From Treponema sp. (GTDB lineage: Bacteria; Spirochaetota; Spirochaetia; Treponematales; Treponemataceae), in the NCBI GenBank assembly GCA_016293915.1, contig JAEDCY010000035.1, positions 1 to 25,761 of the forward strand: a stretch of DNA of 25,761 bases. Direction: 5' to 3'. Positions within the stretch are counted from its first letter, which is position 1, and every line of letters starts with the position of its first letter. The notes beneath the pieces were generated by a model. It saw nothing but the letters and a program-made list of their open reading frames with translations. It was not told the origin of the DNA and did not search any database. The position numbers and the translations under genes are program-made. Below are positions 5,993 to 13,545 of this stretch, piece by piece.

Positions 5993-7471
5993 TTATTCCT
6001 CTTCAAACTCAAATTCAACGCCACACTTAGGACAGTGTGTCATATCAAGAGTAATCTTAGCTCCACATTCAGGACAGAAGTATTCTTCTTCCTCTTCAGC
6101 AGGAGCTTCTGATTCTTCAGACTGAGTTTCTGCTACAGCTTCTTCTGTACTTACCTCAGCACCGTCATCTTCTACAAACTCAACATTTTCGCTAATCAAC
6201 TGATTAATCTGATCAAGGGCTTCCTTAGAAACACCTTCAACATTAATTGTTCCATTATCGTAAGCTTCAACAAAGTCCTGGAACTCTTCAATTCCTGCAT
6301 TCTTAAGAAGTTCTGCAACTTCAGCATCAACTCCAGGAAGCTCAGAAATCTTAGAAATTTCTTCAACTTCATCATTAAAGAGATTACGTGCATTCTGAAC
6401 TGTGTTGAATGAAGAAAGATCAAGTTCTTCAGCCTGTTCAATAGTTTTCACATCAATGTTCCAGTCACACAAACGGTTAGCAAGGCGAACATTCTGTCCC
6501 TGACGGCCAATTGCGAGAGAAAACTGTGAATCCTCTACAATTGCAAGAGCCTGTTTCTTATCAGCATCTGTGATGATTACTCGTTCAACCTGAGCTGGTG
6601 AAAGTGCGTTTTTAATGAATACTGCTGGATCCGGATCCCACTTAAGAACATCAATTTTTTCGTTCATAAGCTCGCGGATAACGTTCTGAATACGAACACC
6701 ACGAAGTCCTACACAAGCTCCAACAGGATCAACTTCTTCACGAGCAGAAGATACAGCTATCTTTGTTCTGTAGCCTGCATCACGAACGATACGGTTGATT
6801 TCTACAGTTCCATCTGCAATTTCTGGCACTTCCTTCTCAAGAATTGAGCTTACAAGTTTTGTATCGCTTCTTGAAAGAACAAGCTGAATTCCTGTATTTG
6901 TTGGCTTTACATCTACGATAAGAGCCTTAATTCTGTCTCCCTTTTCGTAAACTTCAAGCTTAGACTGGAATTTAGTCGGCAAGAAACCTTCAATACGACC
7001 TGCATTTCCAAGGTCAACAAAAATATTTCCGTTTCTTTCGCGCTGGTGATATCCGATAATCATCTCACCAACCTTGTCTTTATATTCATTCATCAAAGAA
7101 GTTTTATATGTTTCATTCAAGCCCTGATGAGCAGTCTGTTTTCCAACAGTTACAGCAGAACGGTCGAAAGTTTTAGGGTCTTCAAGAATATCAATTTCAT
7201 CACCCTCTTCTACTTCATCTCCTGCAAGCTTTCTTGCATCTTCAAGTTCAATTTCCTTAACAGGATCGTAAACACCGTCTACAACAACCTTGCGCGAATA
7301 AATAGCAACATCCGACATATCATCGTTAAACTTAACGATAGCGTTTTCATCATCACCATAAGTTCGTTTATAAGCAGCCTTCAGAGCCTTTTCAATAGTC
7401 TGTTTTACAGAATCCTCTGAATAACCTTTTTCCGAAATCAACGCTCGGATTGCCTCTGCCATTTCTGACAT
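5993..7471 (-). CDS. nusA: Transcription factor NusA with zinc-ribbon tail
   Basis: NusA binds RNA polymerase and nascent RNA and controls pausing, termination and antitermination. Domains in order: N-terminal polymerase-binding domain (about 1-125), S1 (about 135-200), KH1 around VGACVGLRGVRIQNV (250-264), KH2 around LAIGRQGQNVRLANRL (319-334), and a helical acidic repeat with a helix-hairpin-helix-like patch (ELPGVDAEVAELL). After an acidic linker (435-463) the protein ends in CPEC (466-469) and CPKC (480-483), a compact four-cysteine zinc ribbon not found in standard NusA. GAGGAG lies 7 nt before the ATG at 7471. The upstream spacer to rimP holds a dispersed palindromic repeat. The frame continues without a break from the acidic repeat into the ribbon, so the tail is a true part of this gene. 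Confidence 0.97.
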   Translation of the reverse strand: MSEMAEAIRALISEKGYSEDSVKQTIEKALKAAYKRTYGDDENAIVKFNDDMSDVAIYSRKVVVDGVYDPVKEIELEDARKLAGDEVEEGDEIDILEDPKTFDRSAVTVGKQTAHQGLNETYKTSLMNEYKDKVGEMIIGYHQRERNGNIFVDLGNAGRIEGFLPTKFQSKLEVYEKGDRIKALIVDVKPTNTGIQLVLSRSDTKLVSSILEKEVPEIADGTVEINRIVRDAGYRTKIAVSSAREEVDPVGACVGLRGVRIQNVIRELMNEKIDVLKWDPDPAVFIKNALSPAQVERVIITDADKKQALAIVEDSQFSLAIGRQGQNVRLANRLCDWNIDVKTIEQAEELDLSSFNTVQNARNLFNDEVEEISKISELPGVDAEVAELLKNAGIEEFQDFVEAYDNGTINVEGVSKEALDQINQLISENVEFVEDDGAEVSTEEAVAETQSEESEAPAEEEEEYFCPECGAKITLDMTHCPKCGVEFEFEEE

Positions 7472-7495
7472 CTTTAATCTCCTCGGGAATAAAAC

Positions 7496-7553
7496 GTCAT
7501 TCCGAACTTGTTTCGGAATCTATTAATAGATGCTGAAACAAGTTCAGCATAAC
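7496..7553. repeat. Dispersed palindromic repeat, family A copy 1
   Basis: The element is bounded by GTCAT...CATAAC and contains two hairpins, CCGAA-CTTGT-TTCGG and GCTGAA-ACAAG-TTCAGC, whose loops are complementary. It lies between rimP and nusA, inside the operon transcript. A second full copy is at 9721-9791. Confidence 0.85.
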
Positions 7554-7572
7554 TTTAGTCCCTTTTATAATC

Positions 7573-8034
7573 TTAGTTATAATTAAATTTTGCTTTCGCA
7601 ATATTTTCAAAAGAAACAGAGAAAGTTTTTCCATCCTCTGCTTCCAAAGTTACCTGTTTATCATCTGCAGAAAGAATCTTACCGCTTACCCAGTCGGTAA
7701 CAGTCTTATCCCAGACTCTTACGGCTCGTCCGGTAAAAATTCCAAACTCTGCCGCATTTTTAATATTGTGCTCAATACCAGGGCTTGTAAGCTCCATCAT
7801 GGTATCTTCGGTTCCAAGCAGGGCTTCCAGCCTTGTAAGAAGAACACGATGAACCTTAGCACAATCATTTACTCCGATATTACCATCAGGCTCTGTCGAA
7901 GCAATCATTGCAGAAATTTTTGTGGTAGTCTTTGAAGGAACAATTTTCAACTCAGCAAGCTTATAGCCCATTCCCTCTACAAGAGCCGCACATTCATCAT
8001 AATACTTAATGCTTTTATAAGAAGTGTATTCCAT
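7573..8034 (-). CDS. rimP: Ribosome maturation factor RimP
   Basis: RimP assists assembly of the 30S subunit. The call rests on position ahead of nusA and on the pattern YYDECAALVEGMGYKLAEL, then NIGVNDCAKVHR, MMELTSPGIEHNIKN (the family's SPG block) and a C-terminal Sm-like domain around GRAVRVWDK...GKILSADDKQVTLE. I place the start at the ATG at 8034 (MEYTSYKS), giving 153 residues, near the usual family length. The open frame continues to 8082 but that part overlaps the leader hairpins and lacks an ATG. AAGGA is only 3 nt from the ATG, closer than ideal. It is the first gene of the operon and is preceded by a strong promoter and an early terminator hairpin. Confidence 0.9.
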   Translation of the reverse strand: MEYTSYKSIKYYDECAALVEGMGYKLAELKIVPSKTTTKISAMIASTEPDGNIGVNDCAKVHRVLLTRLEALLGTEDTMMELTSPGIEHNIKNAAEFGIFTGRAVRVWDKTVTDWVSGKILSADDKQVTLEAEDGKTFSVSFENIAKAKFNYN

Positions 8035-8080
8035 AAATCCTTTGAAAATCCGGCGGCATAAAAAACCGCCTTCTGGCAAC

Positions 8081-8112
8081 AAAAAAGACCCGTGGGTCTC
8101 ACGAGTCTTTTT
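8081..8112 (-). terminator. Leader terminator (possible attenuator) before rimP
   Basis: On the - strand AAAAAGACTCGTG and CACGGGTCTTTTT form a 13-bp stem (one T-G pair) with a 5-nt loop, ending in TTTTTT. It begins about 20 nt after the predicted start site and 47 nt before the rimP ATG. A second small hairpin, GGCGG/CCGCC at 8052-8070, follows it. No gene lies between the promoter and this terminator, so it would act on the operon's own transcript. Confidence 0.75.
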
Positions 8113-8138
8113 AATAATTAAATTAAACTGACATTAAA

Positions 8139-8167
8139 AATATAGAAGAAAAGTAAAATTTTGTCAA
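8139..8167 (-). promoter_or_regulatory. Promoter of the rimP-nusA-infB-rbfA operon
   Basis: Read on the - strand, a perfect TTGACA (8167-8162) is followed after exactly 17 nt by TATATT (8144-8139). The start site would be near 8132. Confidence 0.8.
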
Positions 8168-8176
8168 TCATATTAT

Positions 8177-8260
8177 AGGGGAAAGCCTTCCCCTGGCTCG
8201 CACTTCGTTGCTCACCACCCCTTCTCCTAAGGGGGCTAGCCCCCTTAAGAACCCCTTTTA
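8177..8260. repeat. GC-rich palindromic repeat cluster between rimP and hisS
   Basis: This holds the hairpin GGGGAA-AGCC-TTCCCC (8178-8193) and the perfect 20-bp palindrome TAAGGGGGCTAGCCCCCTTA (8228-8247), bounded by AGGGG and CCCCT. It is strikingly GC-rich in an AT-rich spacer. The word CTTCGTTGCTCACC resembles CTTCGCTAACGCTCACC in the GC-rich block near 25605. Confidence 0.65.
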
Positions 8261-8274
8261 ATGAACTGTACTAA

Positions 8275-8303
8275 TTGTAAAATCATTTTTTTTACACTAT
8301 TAT
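8275..8303 (+). promoter_or_regulatory. Promoter of hisS
   Basis: TTGTAA (8275-8280), a 17-nt spacer and TATTAT (8298-8303). The hisS ribosome site AAAGGA (8336-8341) lies 7 nt before the ATG. Confidence 0.6.
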
Positions 8304-8348
8304 TGCTTTATTATCAGAACAAATCCAACAAGGATAAAGGATGTTAAT

Positions 8349-9596
8349 ATGAAAACAAACGCGCTTAAGGGCATGAAAGATATTTTACCGGCAGAGCAGA
8401 AACTCCGCGATTATGTTCAGGGAAAGATTTTAGAGACTTACAGAGCAAGCGGCTTTGAACGCATTTCTACCCCAATGCTTGAAGATGCAGAAAATCTTGA
8501 TAAGAGTGATGGCGGTGATAACCTTAATCTGATTTTTAAAGTGCTTAAGCGCGGTGATAAACTTGACGCTGCCCTTGCAAAAAATCCTGTTGAAGAAAAA
8601 GAACTTTCTGATATGGGCTTGCGTTATGATTTGACCTTGCCCCTTACCCGCTTTTTTGCAGCAAACCGCAACGAGCTTCAGTTTCCTTTTAAGGTAATTC
8701 AGACTGACAGAGTTTTCCGTGCAGAGCGTCCACAGAAAGGCCGAAGCCGCGAGTTTGTTCAGTGCGATATCGATATTCTGGGTGACTCTTCATGTAATGC
8801 AGAAGTTGAACTGATTGATGTTACTGCCCGCGCCCTTATGAGTATTGGTTTTAATGATTTCTGTATTAATATTAACGACCGCCGTATTCTCCGCGCCATG
8901 CTGGAAAATATGGGTTTTGCCTCAGATACTCTTGATTCAGTTTGTATCACCTTTGACAAGATGGACAAAATTGGTGCAGAAGGAGTTGAAGCAGAACTTA
9001 CAGAAAAGCAGATGCCGGCAGCCGCAGTTAAGGTACTTATAGATTTTATTAAAGAAGCTTCTGGCGGCGAGATTTCAGTTGATTCAGTTGCTGCAAAATG
9101 TGCAGACAGCTCAATTGCTGATGACCTCAAATACATTATTTCAACAGCAGAAAAAATCAGCGGTGGAAAATATAAAATTAAATATACTCCAAGCCTCGTT
9201 CGCGGACAGGGCTACTACACAGGCGTTGTGTTTGAAATTGCAAGCCCGGCCTTTAGCGGTGCTGTAGGTGGCGGCGGACGCTATGACAATCTGATCGGTA
9301 AATTTATTGGCCAGCAGGTTCCGGCAGTAGGCTTTTCAATTGGTTTTGAACGCATCTGTGGTATTTTACTAGAACAGGGATACAAGATTCCGGGTGCTAA
9401 AGAAAAATGCGCCCTTCTTTATGACGAGCAGACAGACTTTTCTGAAGTTATCAAGGCTGCAGAAAAACTCCGCGCAGACTACTCTGTTGCAATTCTTCAC
9501 AAGGCAAAGAAAATGGGACCTATGTTTGATATGCTTGAAAAACAGGGGTATACAAAGTTTGCACAGTTTAAGGATGGGGAATTAAATATAAAATAG
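8349..9596 (+). CDS. hisS: Histidyl-tRNA synthetase
   Basis: A class II aminoacyl-tRNA synthetase of 415 residues. Visible landmarks are the N-terminal KGMKDILPAE, YDLTLPLTR (93-101), motif 2 FRAERPQKGR (123-132), the histidine-specific LVRGQGYYTG (283-292), GGGGRYDNLI, and motif 3 AVGFSIGFER (326-335). The C-terminal anticodon-binding part is short, as in compact bacterial forms. The start is fixed by AAAGGA 7 nt upstream and by the conserved N-terminus; an ATG at 8341 hits a stop at once. It is transcribed alone, divergent from rimP, and ends before a perfect hairpin terminator at 9634. Confidence 0.97.
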   Translation: MKTNALKGMKDILPAEQKLRDYVQGKILETYRASGFERISTPMLEDAENLDKSDGGDNLNLIFKVLKRGDKLDAALAKNPVEEKELSDMGLRYDLTLPLTRFFAANRNELQFPFKVIQTDRVFRAERPQKGRSREFVQCDIDILGDSSCNAEVELIDVTARALMSIGFNDFCININDRRILRAMLENMGFASDTLDSVCITFDKMDKIGAEGVEAELTEKQMPAAAVKVLIDFIKEASGGEISVDSVAAKCADSSIADDLKYIISTAEKISGGKYKIKYTPSLVRGQGYYTGVVFEIASPAFSGAVGGGGRYDNLIGKFIGQQVPAVGFSIGFERICGILLEQGYKIPGAKEKCALLYDEQTDFSEVIKAAEKLRADYSVAILHKAKKMGPMFDMLEKQGYTKFAQFKDGELNIK

Positions 9597-9633
9597 ATTC
9601 CGAAACATAGGAAGCGGCACTGCATAGCAGGGC

Positions 9634-9658
9634 AAAAATAGTCCTGTGGACTATTTTT
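9634..9658. terminator. Bidirectional terminator between hisS and the neuB-family gene
   Basis: AAAAATAGTCC and GGACTATTTTT form a perfect 11-bp stem with loop TGT. The A and T arms give a U-tract in both directions, so it can end hisS (+) and the five-gene unit (-). The rest of the 215-nt spacer is repeat-derived. Confidence 0.85.
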
Positions 9659-9720
9659 AGCGAGTCTCCGAGCAGCTGTGCTGCGAAGGTTCAGAATGAC
9701 ATCCCCCGAACAGATTCAAG

Positions 9721-9791
9721 GTCACCCCGAACTTGTTTCGGGGTCTATAGAACTAGATGTGGTGTAGATGCTGAAACAAGTTCAGCATGAC
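9721..9791. repeat. Dispersed palindromic repeat, family A copy 2
   Basis: The element begins GTCACCCCGAACTTG and ends CAAGTTCAGCATGAC. It has hairpins CCCCGAA-CTTGT-TTCGGGG and GCTGAA-ACAAG-TTCAGC separated by about 25 nt. It shares both arms with 7496-7553, but the outer stem has drifted with compensating changes (CCGAA/TTCGG became CCCCGAA/TTCGGGG), which argues for selection on folding or rounds of copying. Confidence 0.87.
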
Positions 9792-9811
9792 AATACTATT
9801 TGGACAGCCCC

Positions 9812-10945
9812 CTATAAAATAAAATCTTCTAATTGAACTCCCGCGCCGTCTTCTACGTTGCGGGTTATTTTTTTGCCTATCAGTAAATCATAAAACTCTG
9901 GAGAAATACCTGGAGTAAGTATTTTTTCTGTACGTAAAATCGAAATATCCTTCTCCCCTACAGTCTCACCTTTTTTCATTGAACGCAAAAAGTGAAGACT
10001 GCGGTTAGTCCTGCCGTAATTTGCTTCTTCTGCTGCAGCCAGTCGCTTAACACCATCTCCAAGAACAGCCATTACACGTTCACGCCCAAACTGCTCAGAA
10101 AGCTGGTCTACCGTACGCTTCATACCAAGCTCCGGTCCATAATGACGGAAGCTTGCTTCTGTCTGATGAACAGTATGTACCATTAGAGCAAACTGTTCTG
10201 GTTCTAAGGCAACAGGATCATCAAGGCCGGAAGTTTGACGGCTCAAAGTAAAATGCTTTTCGATTATTGTTCCACCGCAGGCTACACTCAATACTGGTAC
10301 CAGAATCGGATCCAGACTGTGATCACTCAATCCTGTTTCAATTCCAAAGATGCCTTTTAAAGTAGATACAAGGCGGATATTATATTCATCTTCAGGAGCA
10401 GGATAACTTGTTATACAGTGAAGCAGGGAAACATCTTCGCATCCTGTAATTCTAACTGCCTTATCAATATCAGAAAGTTTTGACACTCCGCTTGAAAGAA
10501 TTACAGGAACAGGCTTTTCTCCCCGCGCCTTTTGATTTTCCCGCCAGTCACGCAAGGCTTCCAGCATTTTGTAATGATTTAATTCGGGTGAAGCAATTTT
10601 TACGAAATCAGGATTCAGCTCCAGAAGTTCACGAAGACTGCGAAGACCAAAGGGAGAACAGCAAAACTTACATCCCTTTGAATGAACATAATCTATGATG
10701 TCTTTGTAAAAAGAAAGTGGACATTCAAGCTGCTTAAAACGTTCATAAAGCGGAATATTTCCGGTTGGAAGCTTTACAAAACCAGTCTTTGGATGAAGGA
10801 TTTCATCAGCATAAACCCATTGAAATTTTATTGTATCTGAGCCGGAATCAACAGCTGCATCAACAAAAGCACAGGCTTTTTCAAAAGAACCTTCATGTGA
10901 AGTTCCGATTTCTGCTATTATGTTAATCCTGCTTGTCTTGCTCAT
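9812..10945 (-). CDS. NeuB-family acid-sugar synthase (sialic-acid-synthase-like)
   Basis: The family condenses phosphoenolpyruvate with an N-acyl-mannosamine-type sugar to make nine-carbon acidic sugars used on surface glycans or flagellins. The TIM-barrel signature is present: NIIAEIGTSHEGS (8-20), DTIKFQ (37-42), FCCSPFG, FVKIASPEL (114-122), ILSSGVS, GLSDHS (205-210) and IIEKHFTL (227-234). The C-terminal part (about 310-377) is a SAF/antifreeze-like domain, RSLHFLRSMKKGETV...ILTPGISP, as in NeuB. The exact sugar (sialic, legionaminic, pseudaminic or other) cannot be told. Its ATG follows directly on the TAA of the small lipoprotein gene. No nucleotide-activating (NeuA-type) or epimerase gene is within the window, so the rest of the pathway must be elsewhere. 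Confidence 0.88.
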   Translation of the reverse strand: MSKTSRINIIAEIGTSHEGSFEKACAFVDAAVDSGSDTIKFQWVYADEILHPKTGFVKLPTGNIPLYERFKQLECPLSFYKDIIDYVHSKGCKFCCSPFGLRSLRELLELNPDFVKIASPELNHYKMLEALRDWRENQKARGEKPVPVILSSGVSKLSDIDKAVRITGCEDVSLLHCITSYPAPEDEYNIRLVSTLKGIFGIETGLSDHSLDPILVPVLSVACGGTIIEKHFTLSRQTSGLDDPVALEPEQFALMVHTVHQTEASFRHYGPELGMKRTVDQLSEQFGRERVMAVLGDGVKRLAAAEEANYGRTNRSLHFLRSMKKGETVGEKDISILRTEKILTPGISPEFYDLLIGKKITRNVEDGAGVQLEDFIL

Positions 10946-11320
10946 TTATTTTTCTCCGCTCAAAAGCCTGTTTGAAACGGTCTGAGCCTTATATCTGTTA
11001 CTGAATACTGAAACACAGTTTTGAGGAAGCCATCCGCCTTCAAAGTAATACCATTTTTCTTTTTGGGCATCTACAGACTTTCCCTTTACCTGAAGAATCT
11101 CACCTTTACGGCAATGTCCGGCAGTAGCGCCTCCCCACTCATCAGTGTCACGGAATACGGCATAAGGTTCTGTAACGACAGCCCATTCAACATCAGGAGC
11201 AAGTGCCAGAGGATGTGAATTATCAAAAATTATAGCTTCTGGTGATTTTTTTTTGCAGGAAGTAATACAAGGAATTGTTAATAGAAAAACCAGAAACACA
11301 AAAATCTTAATTATTTTCAT
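10946..11320 (-). CDS. Small lipoprotein, unknown function
   Basis: This 124-residue protein has a lipoprotein signal peptide (KIIKIFVFLVFLLTIP) ending in the lipobox-like ITSC, then KKKS. The mature part has the pattern of an SH3-like beta domain: VEWAVVTEPYAVFRD, a GHCRKGEILQVKGK strand pair, and KWYYFEGGWLPQNCVSVF. SH3-like lipoproteins often bind cell-wall or surface polymers, but that is inference. I start at 11320 because that ATG overlaps the Nudix stop as ATGA; an in-frame ATG five codons upstream is also possible. It sits between a Nudix gene and the NeuB-family gene in a closely packed unit. Confidence 0.75.
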   Translation of the reverse strand: MKIIKIFVFLVFLLTIPCITSCKKKSPEAIIFDNSHPLALAPDVEWAVVTEPYAVFRDTDEWGGATAGHCRKGEILQVKGKSVDAQKEKWYYFEGGWLPQNCVSVFSNRYKAQTVSNRLLSGEK

Positions 11321-11721
11321 TTTGTTTTGCACCATTTTTTAACATCATTATAAATTGATAAATCTGAATCTACGAAATTAAGGTCTGGAATTGTATCTAT
11401 ATCAACCCATTTATATTCTGTATGCTCGGTAAGTATAAAAGGCTCTGCCATTCCATCATGTGGAAACTGAACTTCTATTACATCAAGAGTACAAGGTTTA
11501 TCTTTATGCATAAAGGTTCCTGAAGTAATTTTACTTCCAACAGTTACAGTAACTCCAAACTCTTCCTGCATTTCACGAACTACAGCAGTCTGTAAATCTT
11601 CACCTTCTTCGATTTTACCTCCAGGAAATTCCCAACGACCACCCATGTCACCAGTCATCTGACGTTTTGCAATAAATATTTTTCCGTTTCTATAATCTAT
11701 ACAGGCAATTGACCGGCTCAT
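11317..11721 (-). CDS. Nudix hydrolase (MutT-like)
   Basis: The 134-residue protein carries a perfect Nudix box: G35-x5-E41-x7-R49-E50-M-Q-E53-E54-F-G56-V57, within WEFPGGKIEEGED. The short length, the early IAKRQ and the WEFPGGK lead are typical of MutT-type enzymes that clean 8-oxo-dGTP from the nucleotide pool. Other small nucleoside diphosphate substrates are possible. It is separated from the upstream gene by 3 nt and overlaps the downstream lipoprotein start by 4 nt (ATGA), so it is part of the five-gene unit. No signal peptide is present; it should be cytoplasmic. Confidence 0.9.
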   Translation of the reverse strand: MSRSIACIDYRNGKIFIAKRQMTGDMGGRWEFPGGKIEEGEDLQTAVVREMQEEFGVTVTVGSKITSGTFMHKDKPCTLDVIEVQFPHDGMAEPFILTEHTEYKWVDIDTIPDLNFVDSDLSIYNDVKKWCKTK

Positions 11722-11724
11722 ACC

Positions 11725-12276
11725 CTACCTCCGAACCTCCGCAGAAAGCTCCTTTTCGGCGCCCCCGGCTTGCAGAATCACATCTACTCGTATTATATCA
11801 TAATCTGTAAACTTTGTGCGAATATACTGCTCCCCTTCCTCATAAACCAGCTGCCCGTTTCGTTTATCGCCCACCTGATGATTCGGGTCAATTGCAAAGA
11901 ACTCGGCGTTCACAGGAACAGGGGCACTATCCCGCGAGCGGCTGCTACGCTTCATTGAAAGCGAAACATACACCTCTTCTTCGTATGAAAATGCAGTGAG
12001 TTCAAAATTAATGCCGGCCAGCGTTGTACCTGCCCGGGTTTTATTCAGTCCGGTGTAAATCCAGGTAGCGCCTACGAAAAAAATTAAAGCGAAAAAAATA
12101 TAACGGTTCTGTTTAGTTAGAAAAATCCGGAAACCGCGAACAGGCTTAAGATTACCGTTATAATAATCCTGCACAAGTTTAGGAGCTCTTGCAATGCGTT
12201 CCTCGCGGTTGTAGTAAAACTTCAGTTTTTTGTCTGCCTCATCATCAGGCACGATTTCTTCTACATCTTCAAACAT
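11725..12276 (-). CDS. One-span membrane protein, unknown
   Basis: This 183-residue protein has an acidic N-terminus (FEDVEEIVPDDEADKKL), a basic amphipathic segment (YYNREERIARAPKLVQ), one clear membrane helix (about 59-77, YIFFALIFFVGATWIYTGL), and an outside part of about 105 residues rich in beta-strand-like pattern (INFELTAFSYEEEVYVSLSMK, VNAEFFAIDP, IIRVDVILQ). Positive charges before the helix put the N-terminus inside. I do not recognise the family. It starts 1 nt after the lipoprotein gene upstream and ends 3 nt before the Nudix gene, so it is firmly in the operon. Confidence 0.75.
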   Translation of the reverse strand: MFEDVEEIVPDDEADKKLKFYYNREERIARAPKLVQDYYNGNLKPVRGFRIFLTKQNRYIFFALIFFVGATWIYTGLNKTRAGTTLAGINFELTAFSYEEEVYVSLSMKRSSRSRDSAPVPVNAEFFAIDPNHQVGDKRNGQLVYEEGEQYIRTKFTDYDIIRVDVILQAGGAEKELSAEVRR

Positions 12277-12277
12277 T

Positions 12278-13495
12278 TTAGTTTTTCAAAATTGCATCAA
12301 TCAGATTATCAGTTCTATACCAGACAACACGAGCCTTATCTTCTTCAAGATACAAAGCTGTAAGAATACCATCCTGAGACAGATACATTGTATCGTAAAC
12401 AATATTTGAATGAGAGGCCTTAAAATGTCTTCTAAGAATTCTCTGGCTTTCACTTTGAATCATTTCGATATTAAAGCCCTCTTCTGTTTTTACAACAAAG
12501 AATTTCCATCCGCTTTTTGTTACACCAAGAAAATCATAAGGAATACGATAAGTTAGCTTACTGTAATCAGAAACCACAGTTTCTTCATAAGGAGGAACAG
12601 AAACAGGCTCTTCATAAGTTCCGCTTTCAATATTTAGAGGATAAAGCAGGGTTTGTACATAGTTAATTCCAGACTGTACCTTTGATTCTTCATCGACATA
12701 AGTTGAATAGTAATCAATCTGGACATAAAGTTTATAAGAAACAGGGTCTGGAATTACATTCTGAATTGTCAAAAAGATGTCGGAAAGATTTTCCTTATCT
12801 ATTGCAGAAGGAGCATCTTTTGTAATTACCGGAATCATGTATTTTAAAAAACCATCGCTTGCAAACCAGTAAACAAGCATTCCTTCTGAAGAAGAAGCAA
12901 CAACAACAAGCTCATCTTTTGAAGTTGTATAGATGTTTTTAATATAGGGAAAAGGTGTTCCGCCTGGTCCCTGCTGTCCTATATAATCAACAGACGAACC
13001 ATCACGTGCAAAACGCAAAACTGTATGACTGTAAAGTGTTGTTCCGTCATCACTTTTTTCCTGTCTGTTCCATGGAATTGAGCAGACTGTATATACAATT
13101 TTGTTGGAATCTACTGCAATCATACCAGGATAATCAAAAGGATAAGATATATCATGATGAATACTCTTGTCAGGACGGTTTGAATTCTCTAAGAGCCTTG
13201 CTGTTTGTGAATCTTCATTATAAAAAAGAGTCAGAAGGTCTCCGTAAGAATTTAATTCAAGGATTTTTTTTGATTCTCCGTTTACGATATAAAAGAATCC
13301 GTCCTGCATGGCAATTCCAAAACGAACATTTCCTACATCATTCAGATCCGAAATACTAAGCTGTTCTTCAAAATTACCATAAGGAAGGGAAAATAATTCT
13401 GTCTCACTGATAGACTGGACAGTCTCGTTTTTCAGACAGGAAGTAAAAAAGAGACAAAAAACTATGATTACCAAGGCAAGCAAAGATTTTTTCAT
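12278..13495 (-). CDS. Lipoprotein with propeller-like repeats, unknown
   Basis: From the ATG at 13495 the product is 405 residues: a signal peptide KKSLLALVIIVFCLFF with lipobox FTSC, then a large beta-rich region. Repeated segments such as GIAMQDGFFYIVNGESKKILELNSYGD, PGMIAVDSNKIVYTV, VLRFARDGSSVDYIG and TTSKDELVVVAS suggest blades of a beta-propeller. That is structural inference; no catalytic motif is visible. The open frame extends 12 codons upstream to a GTG, but TATAAT lies 7 nt before the ATG, which would make the mRNA leaderless and place the longer start upstream of transcription. It heads the five-gene unit with the membrane protein, Nudix, small lipoprotein and NeuB-family genes. 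Similar lipoproteins occur in spirochaetes, but I cannot name the family with certainty. Confidence 0.8.
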   Translation of the reverse strand: MKKSLLALVIIVFCLFFTSCLKNETVQSISETELFSLPYGNFEEQLSISDLNDVGNVRFGIAMQDGFFYIVNGESKKILELNSYGDLLTLFYNEDSQTARLLENSNRPDKSIHHDISYPFDYPGMIAVDSNKIVYTVCSIPWNRQEKSDDGTTLYSHTVLRFARDGSSVDYIGQQGPGGTPFPYIKNIYTTSKDELVVVASSSEGMLVYWFASDGFLKYMIPVITKDAPSAIDKENLSDIFLTIQNVIPDPVSYKLYVQIDYYSTYVDEESKVQSGINYVQTLLYPLNIESGTYEEPVSVPPYEETVVSDYSKLTYRIPYDFLGVTKSGWKFFVVKTEEGFNIEMIQSESQRILRRHFKASHSNIVYDTMYLSQDGILTALYLEEDKARVVWYRTDNLIDAILKN

Positions 13496-13502
13496 ATGCT
13501 CT

Positions 13503-13531
13503 ATTATATAAATAAATATAATTTTTGTCAC
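13503..13531 (-). promoter_or_regulatory. Promoter of the five-gene lipoprotein-to-NeuB unit
   Basis: On the - strand GTGACA (13531-13526), 17 nt, TATAAT (13508-13503). The ATG at 13495 begins 7 nt after TATAAT, and no Shine-Dalgarno is present, so the transcript is probably leaderless. Confidence 0.7.
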
Positions 13532-13545
13532 ATCTTTATATATAA

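Noticed and set aside
7496..9791. CRISPR array from the repeated GAACTTGTTTC / GAAACAAGTTC words
   Set aside because: Only two full copies over 2 kb, palindromic and unevenly spaced; no spacers and no cas genes.
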